A DNA stretch of 5,524 nt from Gammaproteobacteria bacterium (lineage in GTDB: Bacteria > Pseudomonadota > Gammaproteobacteria > HK1). Below the pieces are notes generated by a model, which worked only from the letters and a program-made list of their open reading frames with translations, did no database searches and was not told where the DNA came from. A program made the translations under genes and the position numbers. Location of the stretch: contig JAJECB010000391.1 of NCBI GenBank assembly GCA_022822245.1, forward strand, positions 1 through 5,524, written 5' to 3'. Below, in pieces: positions 1 through 5,524 of this stretch; positions within the stretch are counted from its first letter, which is position 1, and each line of letters begins with the position of its first letter.

Positions 1-999
1 GTCACCGTCTTCGGCATCAGCCTCGCGGCAGTGGGGATCTTCTCCGTCGAGCAGGCCATCATGATCATGTACGGAAGCCTCATCGGCTCAGGCGCGATCC
101 TCTATCTGCTGTCCGCTGGGCTCAGAGGCCGGTCGCGCCAAGTGGCGATGTACCTGGTGGGCTACAACGTGCTCATCTGCGCGGTGCTGGTCCCGCTCCT
201 GTACTTCGAAGTCCACTCCGGCGTTCCCCTTGTCAAGGCGTCGGCCCTCGCCCTCGAGCTCGACCTCGATCAGCAACTCGCCGCGGTCTACGTGTTCCTC
301 TGCGTGTTCCTGCTCCCCGTGATGCTCGGCGGCCTCAAGTGGACAGGCTCGGTGCTCGAGCGCCGGTGGCCAACCTCGCCAGCCGATGAGCTGGCGCGTC
401 CCCGGTTCATCCATGACCACGCCTCGGTGGACGTGGAGACCTCCGCGGTGCTCGTCGATCTGGAACAACGACGTGCCATCAAAGACCTCTCCGGGTACTT
501 CGACGCGGTGCGCCAGGGCGAGAATGTCGGGCCCCTTCGCGCTGGAATGCGCAAGCTCCTTTCCGACATCAGCGAGTTCCTGGACGACCTGCATACGCTT
601 CATCCCATGCACGGTGTCGAGGAGCAGAACACGCTCCGCAACCGTCAGAAGATCCTTGCCTGGCTGGAAGACGCGCTGGGATCCCTTTGCGAGACCCTCG
701 CGGACATCGAACACCGGTCCGAGCTCGCCGGGCTCCGAACGACCATCTGCGAAAGCGTCGATGGTGTGCTCCTTTCGCTCGTGGACGCGATGGAGTCCAA
801 CGATCCGATGACCTGGGAACTCGCGAGCAGGCTCACTGGAGACCGGAGCGAGATGATGCGCGCCATGCGAGCCCGGTACTTCGAATGGGAGCCGCCGCTT
901 CAGCGCGTCGATCTGTTGAACGTGCTGCTGATCACCAATGCGGTGGAGGAGTCGTTCTTCCTGTTCTCCAAGATGGAAGAGGAGTTCAACCGCTCCTGA
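1..999 (+). CDS. Na+/phosphate cotransporter family protein, C-terminal part (5' end outside window)
   Basis: The frame is open from the first base to the TGA at 997-999 (332 codons), so the gene begins upstream; the GTG at 31 is only an internal codon. The first ~115 residues are hydrophobic, with at least three probable membrane segments. Stretches such as VTVFGISLAAVGIFSVEQAI and GRSRQVAMYLVGYNVL resemble the second repeat of the Na/Pi-cotransporter II-related family, in which a Gln-Ser-Ser-Ser motif would lie just before the window. The remaining ~210 residues are hydrophilic and helical, like the PhoU-like cytoplasmic domain that follows the membrane part in bacterial members. By family knowledge it would import phosphate with sodium, or export phosphate as YjbB does, at the inner membrane. 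Which direction applies cannot be told from the sequence. The C-terminus looks intact. No partner gene is visible downstream in the same operon. Confidence 0.8.
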   Translation, partial: VTVFGISLAAVGIFSVEQAIMIMYGSLIGSGAILYLLSAGLRGRSRQVAMYLVGYNVLICAVLVPLLYFEVHSGVPLVKASALALELDLDQQLAAVYVFLCVFLLPVMLGGLKWTGSVLERRWPTSPADELARPRFIHDHASVDVETSAVLVDLEQRRAIKDLSGYFDAVRQGENVGPLRAGMRKLLSDISEFLDDLHTLHPMHGVEEQNTLRNRQKILAWLEDALGSLCETLADIEHRSELAGLRTTICESVDGVLLSLVDAMESNDPMTWELASRLTGDRSEMMRAMRARYFEWEPPLQRVDLLNVLLITNAVEESFFLFSKMEEEFNRS

Positions 1000-1020
1000 A
1001 GTCTCCAAGAGGGCAGCAGC

Positions 1021-1273
1021 ATGTTTCCCGACACGACGAGGGCCACTACCGCGGCCCCGCTGCTGATTTTCGCCGCGAACTCCGGCGCGTCGTTCGGTGC
1101 GCAACGCCTTGCAGGCGCGCTGCCTGCAGGTGGAACGCTGGGAGACGGTGAACGAACAGCACGCTCGTACATGCCTAAACGCTGCCGAGAGCGGCACGGA
1201 AATCCCCCGCCGGGTGCAACGCCGGTTCCCTGACGCGCAGCGCCAATACCGACGACGCAAGGACCACCTATAG
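1021..1273 (+). pseudogene. possible small gene remnant with one frameshift, unrecognised
   Basis: An ATG at 1021 is preceded by AGAGGG seven bases upstream, a fair ribosome binding site, 21 bases after the previous stop. Its own frame (70 codons, to 1233) is dominated by Ala, Gly, Pro and Arg in its second half and does not look like a protein. The +2 frame from about 1097 to the TAG at 1271-1273 is more protein-like: 58 codons, charged, with two Cys, one Trp and a basic C-terminus (for example LQVERWETVNEQHARTC). A single frameshift between about 1067 and 1100 would join the ATG to this second frame. I do not recognise the product. Chance open frames are common at this GC content, so this is a weak call. 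Confidence 0.2.
1108..1130. terminator. hairpin downstream of the phosphate transporter gene, possible terminator
   Basis: TGCAGGC (1110-1116) pairs perfectly with GCCTGCA (1122-1128) across a five-base loop, and the stem extends outward by one G-T wobble and one C-G pair. It lies ~110 bases after the stop at 999. No T-run follows, so it is not a typical intrinsic terminator; it could stabilise the 3' end of the message. Confidence 0.3.
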
Positions 1274-1303
1274 GAACTCCAATGCATGCGGGTAGAGAAT
1301 ACC

Positions 1304-1331
1304 TTGAAATAGGGTTCTGATCCCCGATAGT
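1304..1331 (+). promoter_or_regulatory. weak sigma70-like promoter candidate
   Basis: TTGAAA (1304-1309) and GATAGT (1326-1331) are separated by 16 bases and lie in the least GC-rich part of the intergenic region. The -10 matches the consensus at four of six positions. If used it would give a leader of roughly 330 bases before tctA, so it may be fortuitous. Confidence 0.18.
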
Positions 1332-1656
1332 CTCCACACGACGGCGTCACGGAGGCGGTTCGAGAGTTGAGAACCAATGTGCAGATCCGGGGACACGTCG
1401 CGCCCTTCGGGCACCCGAACGGTGAGGGCAGGCCGGCGCAGTGAGTGTTCGAGCGCGTTTCGGTCGTTCGCCATCGGCTCCCCCCGGCCCGCCTGACGCG
1501 CGCCTGTCCCTTCTATCGCGCGTCGAAGGTGGGCGCGGCGCCAATCTCGAAGGACTTCTCACCAAGGACGAAACGCCGGGCCCCGACCCACCCTTGCAGC
1601 GGGTCCGCAGAGCGTTCGTGGGTCGTCCTCTCGTCTCTGAGGTCGCTCAGCGCAGC

Positions 1657-1670
1657 GGAGCAGTCCCTTG
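1657..1670 (+). promoter_or_regulatory. ribosome binding site and TTG start of tctA
   Basis: GGAG at 1657-1660 lies seven bases before the TTG at 1668-1670. An in-frame TGA at 1638-1640 blocks any longer protein, and TTG is the only start giving the usual TctA N-terminus (MPEFLTYLGNVF). The rare TTG start implies modest translation. Confidence 0.6.
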
Positions 1671-3012
1671 CCCGAGTTCCTGACCTACCTCGGGAACGTC
1701 TTCGTTCCGTTCAACTTCCTGGTACTCGTCCTCGGCACCGCGGGCGGCCTCGTCATGGGGGCGCTTCCGGGCTTGAGCCCCACGATGGCCGTCGCGCTGC
1801 TGATCCCCTTCACCTTTCACATGTCGCCCGCGAGCGGACTCATTCTTCTCGGCTCGGTGTACACCGCAACCGTCGCGGGCGGAGCGGTGAGCGCCATTCT
1901 CCTCAAGATCCCCGGCGCACCGGCAAACATCGCGACCACCTTCGACGGGCACCGCATGGTGCAGCAAGGGCGCGCGGCGCAAGCGCTTCAGCTCGCGTTT
2001 CTCTCCTCCGGAGCGGGCGGCGTGCTCGGCGTCCTCGTGCTCATCTTCTTCACCCCGGTGCTCGCGCAATGGGCGCTCGGATTCGGGCCCTCGCATCTTT
2101 TCTGGATGGCGGTGCTCGGGGTGACGGTGATCGCATCGCTCGCATCAGGCTCCGTCGTCAAGGGTCTCGCCGCGGGCTGCCTCGGGATGTGGCTCTCTTC
2201 CATCGGCTACGACGGGGTGCAGGGTGTGCACCGCTTCGCGTTCACCTCGCACCTCGACGGCGGGATCCACATCATCCCTGCGCTCGTGGGGCTCTTTGCC
2301 GTGCCCCAGGTCATCGACATGCTCGCGCGCTGCCCTGGCGGCGCTTCGGTCGCGGCGGTGAAGCGCCACGCCGTGTGGCAGGCACTTCGGCAGGTGGTGC
2401 GCGCCCCCCGTGCGCTCGCGATCGGGTCGGTTGCCGGCGTCATCGTCGGGCTCGTGCCGGGGGCGGGTGGACAGATCGCGGGACTCGTCGCCTACGACCA
2501 GTCGCGCAAGTTCAGCCGCACCCCGCAGACCTACGGCAAGGGCGAGCCGGAGGGCCTCATTGCCGCCGAGACCGCGAACAACGCCATGGTCGGCCCCTCT
2601 CTCGTTCCCCTGCTGACGCTGAGCATTCCCGGGAGCCCGACCGCCGCGGTGCTCCTTGGCGGGCTGCTCATCCACGGGATCTTCCCGGGCCCGGACCTCT
2701 TCACCTCCTATCCGGAAGTGTCCTGGACCTTCATCGACGCCATGCTCGTCGGTCAGCTCCTGATGGTCGGGCTCGGACTTGCGCTCTGCCGCCTCGCGGC
2801 GCGGGTGATCCTGCTCCCGGAGAACTACCTCGCGGGCGCGGTCATCGTGCTCGCGGTGATCGGCACCTACAGCGTTCAGCACTCGTACTCCGACGTGCTC
2901 ATCATGGCGGTGCTCGGCGGCGGCATGTGGGTGCTCGAACGGTACGGCTTCGGCGCGGGACCACTGGTCCTCGGGATCGTGCTCGGTCCCATCGCGGAAG
3001 AGAACTTCGTCT
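1668..3012 (+). pseudogene. tctA: tripartite tricarboxylate transporter permease TctA, 3'-truncated and joined out of frame to tctC
   Basis: TctA is the large inner-membrane subunit of TTT transporters, which import carboxylates such as citrate using a periplasmic TctC protein and a small TctB subunit. Residues 1-448 read as a normal TctA. They include the two-repeat signature: PGLSPTMAVALLIPFTF near residue 40, the GSVYTATVAGGAVSAILLKI and PGAPANIATTFDGH stretch near 65-95, and in the second half GLVPGAGGQIAG, ETANNAMVGPSLVPLLTLSI and PGSPTAAVLLGGLLIHGIFP. Many hydrophobic segments are evident. Native similarity stops after GPIAEENFV (codon ending at 3011); full-length members run to about 500 residues, so roughly 50, including the last membrane segment, are missing. 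The frame stays open to 3671, adding about 219 Arg/Gly/Pro-rich residues that are out-of-frame tctC, not a real domain. No other disruption is seen, suggesting a recent event. The product is probably non-functional. Confidence 0.85.
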
Positions 3013-3552
3013 GTGGAATACGCGAGGGACAACCCGGGCAAGCTCACGGTCAACGGCGCGGGAAAGTTCGTGGGGCACCACATCGCCTTCCTCCAGCTCG
3101 TCAAGGCGACCGGGACGAAGATGACCTACGTGCCCCACCCCAAAGGCGGGGCGGGCGCGCTCAAGGACGTGATGGGAGGGCAGGTCAAGGCGGGGTTCAA
3201 CAACCTCTCCGACGCCTTTCGCTCACAGGCGAACCTCAAGATCCTGGGGGTGGCGGATCTCGAGCGCCACGCGTTTCTCCCGGACGTGCCCACCCTCAAG
3301 GAACAGGGCATCGACGTCGACGACTCGAGCGTCAATTTCCGGGGGATCATGGCCCCGGCAGGCACGCCGTCCGAGATCATCGTCTACCTCGCAGAACGGG
3401 TGCCGGCGATGTTCAGCAACAAGCGACGGGTTGCGAAGAAGATGAAGGACGGTGGCTCGCCGCTTCGGGTGATGGGCCGGGAAGAGGTCGCCGCGATGTG
3501 GACCGAGCGCCAGGCGTACCTGACCGGGCTCCTCGCTGGCCTCGGCGAGTAG
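3013..3552 (+). pseudogene. tctC: TctC/Bug-type tripartite tricarboxylate transporter binding protein, C-terminal half only
   Basis: From the GTG at 3013 to the TAG at 3550-3552 there are 179 codons matching the C-terminal half of TctC-type periplasmic binding proteins. Recognisable stretches are EYARDNPGKLTVNGAGKFVG, TYVPHPKGGAGALKDVMGGQ, the ILGVADLERHAFLPDVPTLK segment, and FRGIMAPAGTPSEII. Family members are usually about 320-330 residues with an N-terminal signal peptide and a first ligand-binding half. Both are absent here, so the product could neither reach the periplasm nor form the two-lobed ligand cleft. The frame is shifted relative to the tctA remnant, from which it follows within a few bases. 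In life the pair would form one TTT system. The native substrate cannot be inferred from this half. The coding frame is otherwise clean, implying a recent deletion, or an assembly join if the source is metagenomic. Confidence 0.82.
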
Positions 3553-3568
3553 GAAGCGGTCGGCGCGC

Positions 3569-3722
3569 ATGGCTCTGCGTTCCTGGCGACCGCACGGTGC
3601 TCCCGCCGATCGCGAAACGAAGGAGCGAAGCGAACGGGTCAAAGAACTGGCAAGCCGTGAGCCACGCTTGAAATGACTGGCGCCGCTGCGGTACGAGCGC
3701 CTGGCGACGTATTCACGTAACA
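3569..3722 (+). mobile_element. possible degenerate IS3-family transposase (OrfB) remnant
   Basis: A frame from ATG 3569 to TGA 3674-3676 encodes 35 residues ending ETKERSERVKELASREPRLK. After a frame change, bases 3705-3719 encode RRIHV. IS3-type OrfB proteins carry an N-terminal helix-turn-helix-like segment of the form RIRELA..RPRFGYRRIHVLLRREG, so the two pieces line up in order with about 30 disrupted bases between them. No inverted-repeat ends, target duplication or DDE catalytic part are visible. This is a short, weak resemblance, given because it sits just downstream of the broken tct genes. Confidence 0.22.
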
Positions 3723-3733
3723 GTGCGAAGCAA

Positions 3734-3767
3734 AGGAGGCCCGGGGCCTCACGGACCCGGGCCTCCT
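3734..3767. terminator. perfect 12-bp inverted repeat, probable terminator-like hairpin
   Basis: AGGAGGCCCGGG (3734-3745) and CCCGGGCCTCCT (3756-3767) are exact reverse complements across a ten-base loop. This would be a very stable RNA hairpin, 180 bases after the tctC stop and about 230 before the regulator. No T-run follows on the + strand, and only AAA precedes it, giving TTT after the hairpin in reverse-strand transcripts. It probably marks the end of the old tct transcript. Confidence 0.5.
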
Positions 3768-3998
3768 GAGCCGGCACAATCGCGGTCCGTATCCGCCCAG
3801 GTGGATTCGAGATATGAACAGACTTCGCGCTGTGGGCGAAGGGGAGAAGCCGGAACGAAGGGAGGCACGGGCGGTGAGTTGCACGAGGAGAAGAGCTTTG
3901 CCGGAACAAGACTTCACGTTGGACTTGCGAGGCGTTCAAACAGGGAGCGTCTGCCAAGGGACCGCCGGATCACGCGGTCTTGCCAGGACACCCGGACG

Positions 3999-5153
3999 GT
4001 GAGCCACCAGGACCTCTTCGACCGCATCGTCGCCTCACTGAACGAAGCGATGCTCGATGATGCGGACTGGCCCCAGGCCTCCGCGCTTGTCGACGAGATC
4101 TGCGGCAGCAAGGGCAACATCCTGGTCTCGGGCGAAGGCGGGCTCGGAGACGACCTCGAAGTCTATTTCGCGCGCTGCTGCTACCGGGGAGAGCGCCGGG
4201 AGGAGTTCGAGGAGGAGTACTTCCGCCTCTACCACCACATCGACGAGCGGGGCCCGCGCCTTAGAAGGCTCCCCGACAGCCGGATCGTCAGCATCGAAGA
4301 CCTCTACACCAACGACGAGAAACGCACGTCCGTCGCCTACAACGAGATGCTCGCCAGGTCGGACACGAGCGACTGCCTCCACGCGCGGCTCGACGGCCCG
4401 GACGGCTCCCGGATCATCTGGACCGCGGCAGATCCAGTCGACGACGAAGGCTGGTCCTCTAACCGCGTCGAGACCCTCTCGCGCCTTCTTCCCCACATCC
4501 GTCAGTACGTCCGGGTCCGTCTCGCGCTCGTCAATGCAAAGGCGCTCGGCTCGACCATGGCGGGTCTCCTCGAGAGTGCCCGGTGCGGCATCATCCAGCT
4601 CGATCCCAGGGGGCGCGTCGTCGGGGCCAACCAGCGCGCCCAGGAACTCCTTCGAAAAGGCCGGGGCCTGAGCGACGCGAAGGGACGGCTCCAGGCTTGG
4701 CTCCCGGGAGAAGACGCGAGGCTGCAACGGATCCTTGCAGCCGCCCTCCCGCGCTTCGGCGGTCCGGGGATCGGCGGGTCGATGGTCGTGACACGCCCGG
4801 TCAACCTGCCGCCCCGGCTCGTCGTTCACGTGAGTCCGGTGGGCGGCGGGCGCCCGGATCTGCGGGCAAGCCGGATCGGGGCAATCGTGCTCGTGGTGGA
4901 GCCTGAAAGCCGGATGAGCGCCGATCCGGAGCTCGTCGCCGGCGCCCTCGGGTTGACGGCCGCGGAGACCCGCGTCGCCATCATGCTGGCCGAAGGCTGC
5001 ACGCTTCGCGACATAGCCGCTGCGACCGGACGCAGCACCGGGACGGTGCGCTGGCACTTGAAGCAGATCTTCAACAAGAACCGCATCTCTCGGCAGGTCG
5101 AGCTCGTGCAGCTCGTCAGGTCGATCTCCGCGATGGCGAGGGACCCGGACTGA
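3999..5153 (+). CDS. LuxR-family transcriptional regulator with PAS-like sensor region
   Basis: The protein has 384 residues from the GTG at 3999, preceded by AGGA (3985-3988) ten bases upstream. This start gives the N-terminus MSHQDLFDRIVASLNEAMLD, which fits the family; longer starts run into low-complexity sequence. Residues ~1-170 form a conserved N-terminal region with segments such as DWPQASALVDEICGSKGN, FARCCYRGERREEFEEEYF and LPHIRQYVRVRLAL. Residues ~186-305 resemble a PAS domain (GIIQLDPRGRVVGANQRAQE, then a strand-rich half). Residues ~319-375 are a LuxR/GerE-type DNA-binding domain: LTAAETRVAIMLAEGCTLRD, IAAATGRSTGTVRWHLKQIF, then a recognition tail. It lacks an obvious receiver aspartate pocket or membrane segment, so it is probably a cytoplasmic one-component sensor. 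The ligand is unknown and the autoinducer-binding signature is not seen. It is alone in its transcription unit; a link to the adjacent tct locus or the downstream gene is inference. Confidence 0.85.
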   Translation: MSHQDLFDRIVASLNEAMLDDADWPQASALVDEICGSKGNILVSGEGGLGDDLEVYFARCCYRGERREEFEEEYFRLYHHIDERGPRLRRLPDSRIVSIEDLYTNDEKRTSVAYNEMLARSDTSDCLHARLDGPDGSRIIWTAADPVDDEGWSSNRVETLSRLLPHIRQYVRVRLALVNAKALGSTMAGLLESARCGIIQLDPRGRVVGANQRAQELLRKGRGLSDAKGRLQAWLPGEDARLQRILAAALPRFGGPGIGGSMVVTRPVNLPPRLVVHVSPVGGGRPDLRASRIGAIVLVVEPESRMSADPELVAGALGLTAAETRVAIMLAEGCTLRDIAAATGRSTGTVRWHLKQIFNKNRISRQVELVQLVRSISAMARDPD

Positions 5154-5178
5154 TCCGCCCGCCGGCGCGCGTGGCGGA
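5154..5178. terminator. hairpin immediately after the luxR-type stop codon
   Basis: TCCGCC (5154-5159) and GGCGGA (5173-5178) are exact inverted repeats with a thirteen-base GC-rich loop that contains the smaller palindrome CGCCGGCG. The position directly after the stop suits a 3'-end structure. There is no T-run. Confidence 0.3.
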
Positions 5179-5220
5179 CCGTGCGCCCGGTACCTGCAGG
5201 GATCCAGCGTCACTTCCAGA

Positions 5221-5238
5221 CCCTATCAATTGATAGGG
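5221..5238. promoter_or_regulatory. perfect 18-bp palindrome, probable operator
   Basis: CCCTATCAATTGATAGGG is identical to its reverse complement over all 18 bases and is strikingly AT-rich in its centre compared with its surroundings. A site with no spacer between half-sites is typical of binding sites for dimeric regulators such as the MarR, GntR or TetR families. It lies 68 bases after the regulator's stop and about 220 before the next start. It could fold as a seven-pair stem with an AATT loop, but no T-run follows, so an operator is preferred to a terminator. Confidence 0.45.
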
Positions 5239-5443
5239 GCGGGAAGTCGCTTGCGTTTCCTACTCTCGGGGTTGCGTGGACGCAGCGCCTCAGCGATACG
5301 CCGCTTGGCCTCTCGCGGACGACGCGCTGCGCCGATCCGGGGAGCACTGCGGCATCCGTGCAGAAGAACAAACGCGGGGCCACCGCGCCGTCACCGAGAA
5401 ACCTCGCGATGAGGACTACGAGGCGTCGCGCGGAGCAGGCAAA

Positions 5444-5459
5444 GGGAGGAAAGGCAGTG
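5444..5459 (+). promoter_or_regulatory. strong ribosome binding site deciding a GTG start
   Basis: GGGAGGA (5444-5450) lies six bases before the GTG at 5457. The same frame is open upstream to an ATG at 5409, but that codon has no comparable site, so GTG is preferred. Confidence 0.5.
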
Positions 5460-5524
5460 GACGAGGATGAAGCCCGCCGGCAGATCGCAGCACTGAAGGC
5501 GATCATTCAGGCACTGATGCGCGA
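5457..5524 (+). CDS. start of an unidentified gene, cut by the right edge
   Basis: Only 22 codons are present: GTG followed by a charged, probably helical N-terminus (MDEDEARRQIAALKAIIQAL). The start is supported by a strong purine-rich ribosome binding site. The short sequence has no signal peptide or membrane segment and is not enough to name a family. The 18-bp palindrome ~220 bases upstream may belong to its control region. Confidence 0.5.
   Translation, partial: MDEDEARRQIAALKAIIQALMR

Larger units (their letters stand above)
1000..1667. other. 668-base stretch without a convincing gene
   Basis: This lies between the phosphate transporter and the tctA remnant. It holds a strong hairpin (1108-1130), a possible small frameshifted gene remnant (1021-1273), a weak promoter-like pair (1304-1331) and some weaker hairpins. 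Bases 1261-1380 are visibly less GC-rich than the flanks, as in many promoter regions. One weak inverted repeat is GGTTC (1357-1361) with GAACC (1371-1375). Another is CGACCCAC (1584-1591) with GTGGGTCG (1618-1625), which encloses a smaller GC-rich stem and would fold in the leader of a tctA transcript. Short frames at 1441-1683 (+) and on the reverse strand at 1268-1474 and 1347-1565 have no recognisable protein features. Confidence 0.6.
3553..3998. other. 446-base stretch without a convincing gene, between tctC remnant and luxR-type gene
   Basis: It holds a possible transposase scar (3569-3722) and a perfect 12-bp inverted repeat (3734-3767). The luxR-type frame is open upstream to 3723, but that extension would translate the inverted repeat into Gly/Pro-rich sequence and carries no family similarity, so it is probably untranslated. 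I found no convincing promoter pair in front of the regulator. The short frame at 3814-4002 has no recognisable features. Confidence 0.55.
5154..5456. other. 303-base stretch between the regulator and the next gene
   Basis: It contains the post-stop hairpin and the 18-bp palindrome. A frame from GTG 5276 to TGA 5468-5470 (64 codons) has a mixed charged composition but no recognisable motif, a poor ribosome binding site and overlap with the better-supported start at 5457, so it is not called as a gene. No clear -35/-10 pair was found. Confidence 0.5.

Noticed and set aside
88..1377. Reverse-strand open frame of 429 codons opposite the phosphate transporter
   Set aside because: The + strand frame has clear membrane segments and family similarity; the antisense frame has none.
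1268..1474. Reverse-strand 68-codon frame in the intergenic region
   Set aside because: No ribosome binding site, no recognised similarity, and it overlaps less GC-rich, promoter-like DNA.
2145..3104. Reverse-strand open frame of 319 codons opposite tctA
   Set aside because: It is rich in Arg, Glu, His and Asp as expected for an antisense shadow of a GC-rich membrane protein gene.
1445..3124. + strand open frame of 559 codons overlapping tctA in another frame
   Set aside because: Arg/His/Gly-rich translation with no family features; it is a shadow of tctA.
3012..3671. C-terminal ~219 residues of the tctA open frame as a new fused domain
   Set aside because: This stretch is the tctC coding sequence read out of frame; the in-frame reading at 3013-3552 matches TctC.
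3723..3998. Extension of the regulator to an upstream GTG at 3723
   Set aside because: It would translate the perfect hairpin into Gly/Pro repeats, and family similarity begins only at the GTG at 3999.
4035..5213. Reverse-strand open frame of 392 codons opposite the luxR-type gene
   Set aside because: It mirrors the GC-rich codons of a clear + strand gene and has no domain-like content.

Overview
The window is very GC-rich with strong G/C preference at third codon positions. It carries a tripartite tricarboxylate transporter (TTT) permease and a Bug/TctC-type binding protein, families most abundant in Proteobacteria. A high-GC proteobacterium (beta-, gamma- or alphaproteobacterial) is the best guess from content alone; no rRNA or other taxonomic marker is present. 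No tRNA, CRISPR array, complete insertion sequence or phage gene was seen.

Layout, all recognised genes on the + strand. (1) Bases 1-999: the C-terminal two thirds of a Na+/phosphate cotransporter-family protein (membrane part followed by a long helical PhoU-like cytoplasmic part), cut by the left edge. (2) Bases 1000-1667: a long stretch without a convincing gene, holding a strong hairpin, a possible frameshifted small-gene remnant and a weak promoter-like pair. (3) Bases 1668-3552: a broken TTT locus. A TctA permease reads well for about 448 residues, then the sequence passes within a few bases into the C-terminal half of a TctC-type solute-binding protein in a different reading frame. The end of tctA and the start of tctC, including its signal peptide, are missing, and no tctB is visible. 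This looks like a deletion scar that inactivates the transporter. (4) Bases 3553-3998: gene-free, with a faint resemblance to an IS3-type transposase and a perfect 12-bp inverted repeat. (5) Bases 3999-5153: a complete regulator of 384 residues with a PAS-like middle and a LuxR-type C-terminal helix-turn-helix. (6) Bases 5154-5524: a gene-free stretch with a perfect 18-bp AT-rich palindrome, likely an operator, then the start of another gene with a very good ribosome binding site, cut by the right edge.

Together the window shows phosphate uptake, a dead carboxylate uptake locus and an orphan LuxR-family regulator that may once have controlled it or may act on the downstream gene. I see no convincing new multi-gene system. 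The most notable points are the tctA/tctC junction and the isolated 18-bp palindrome.
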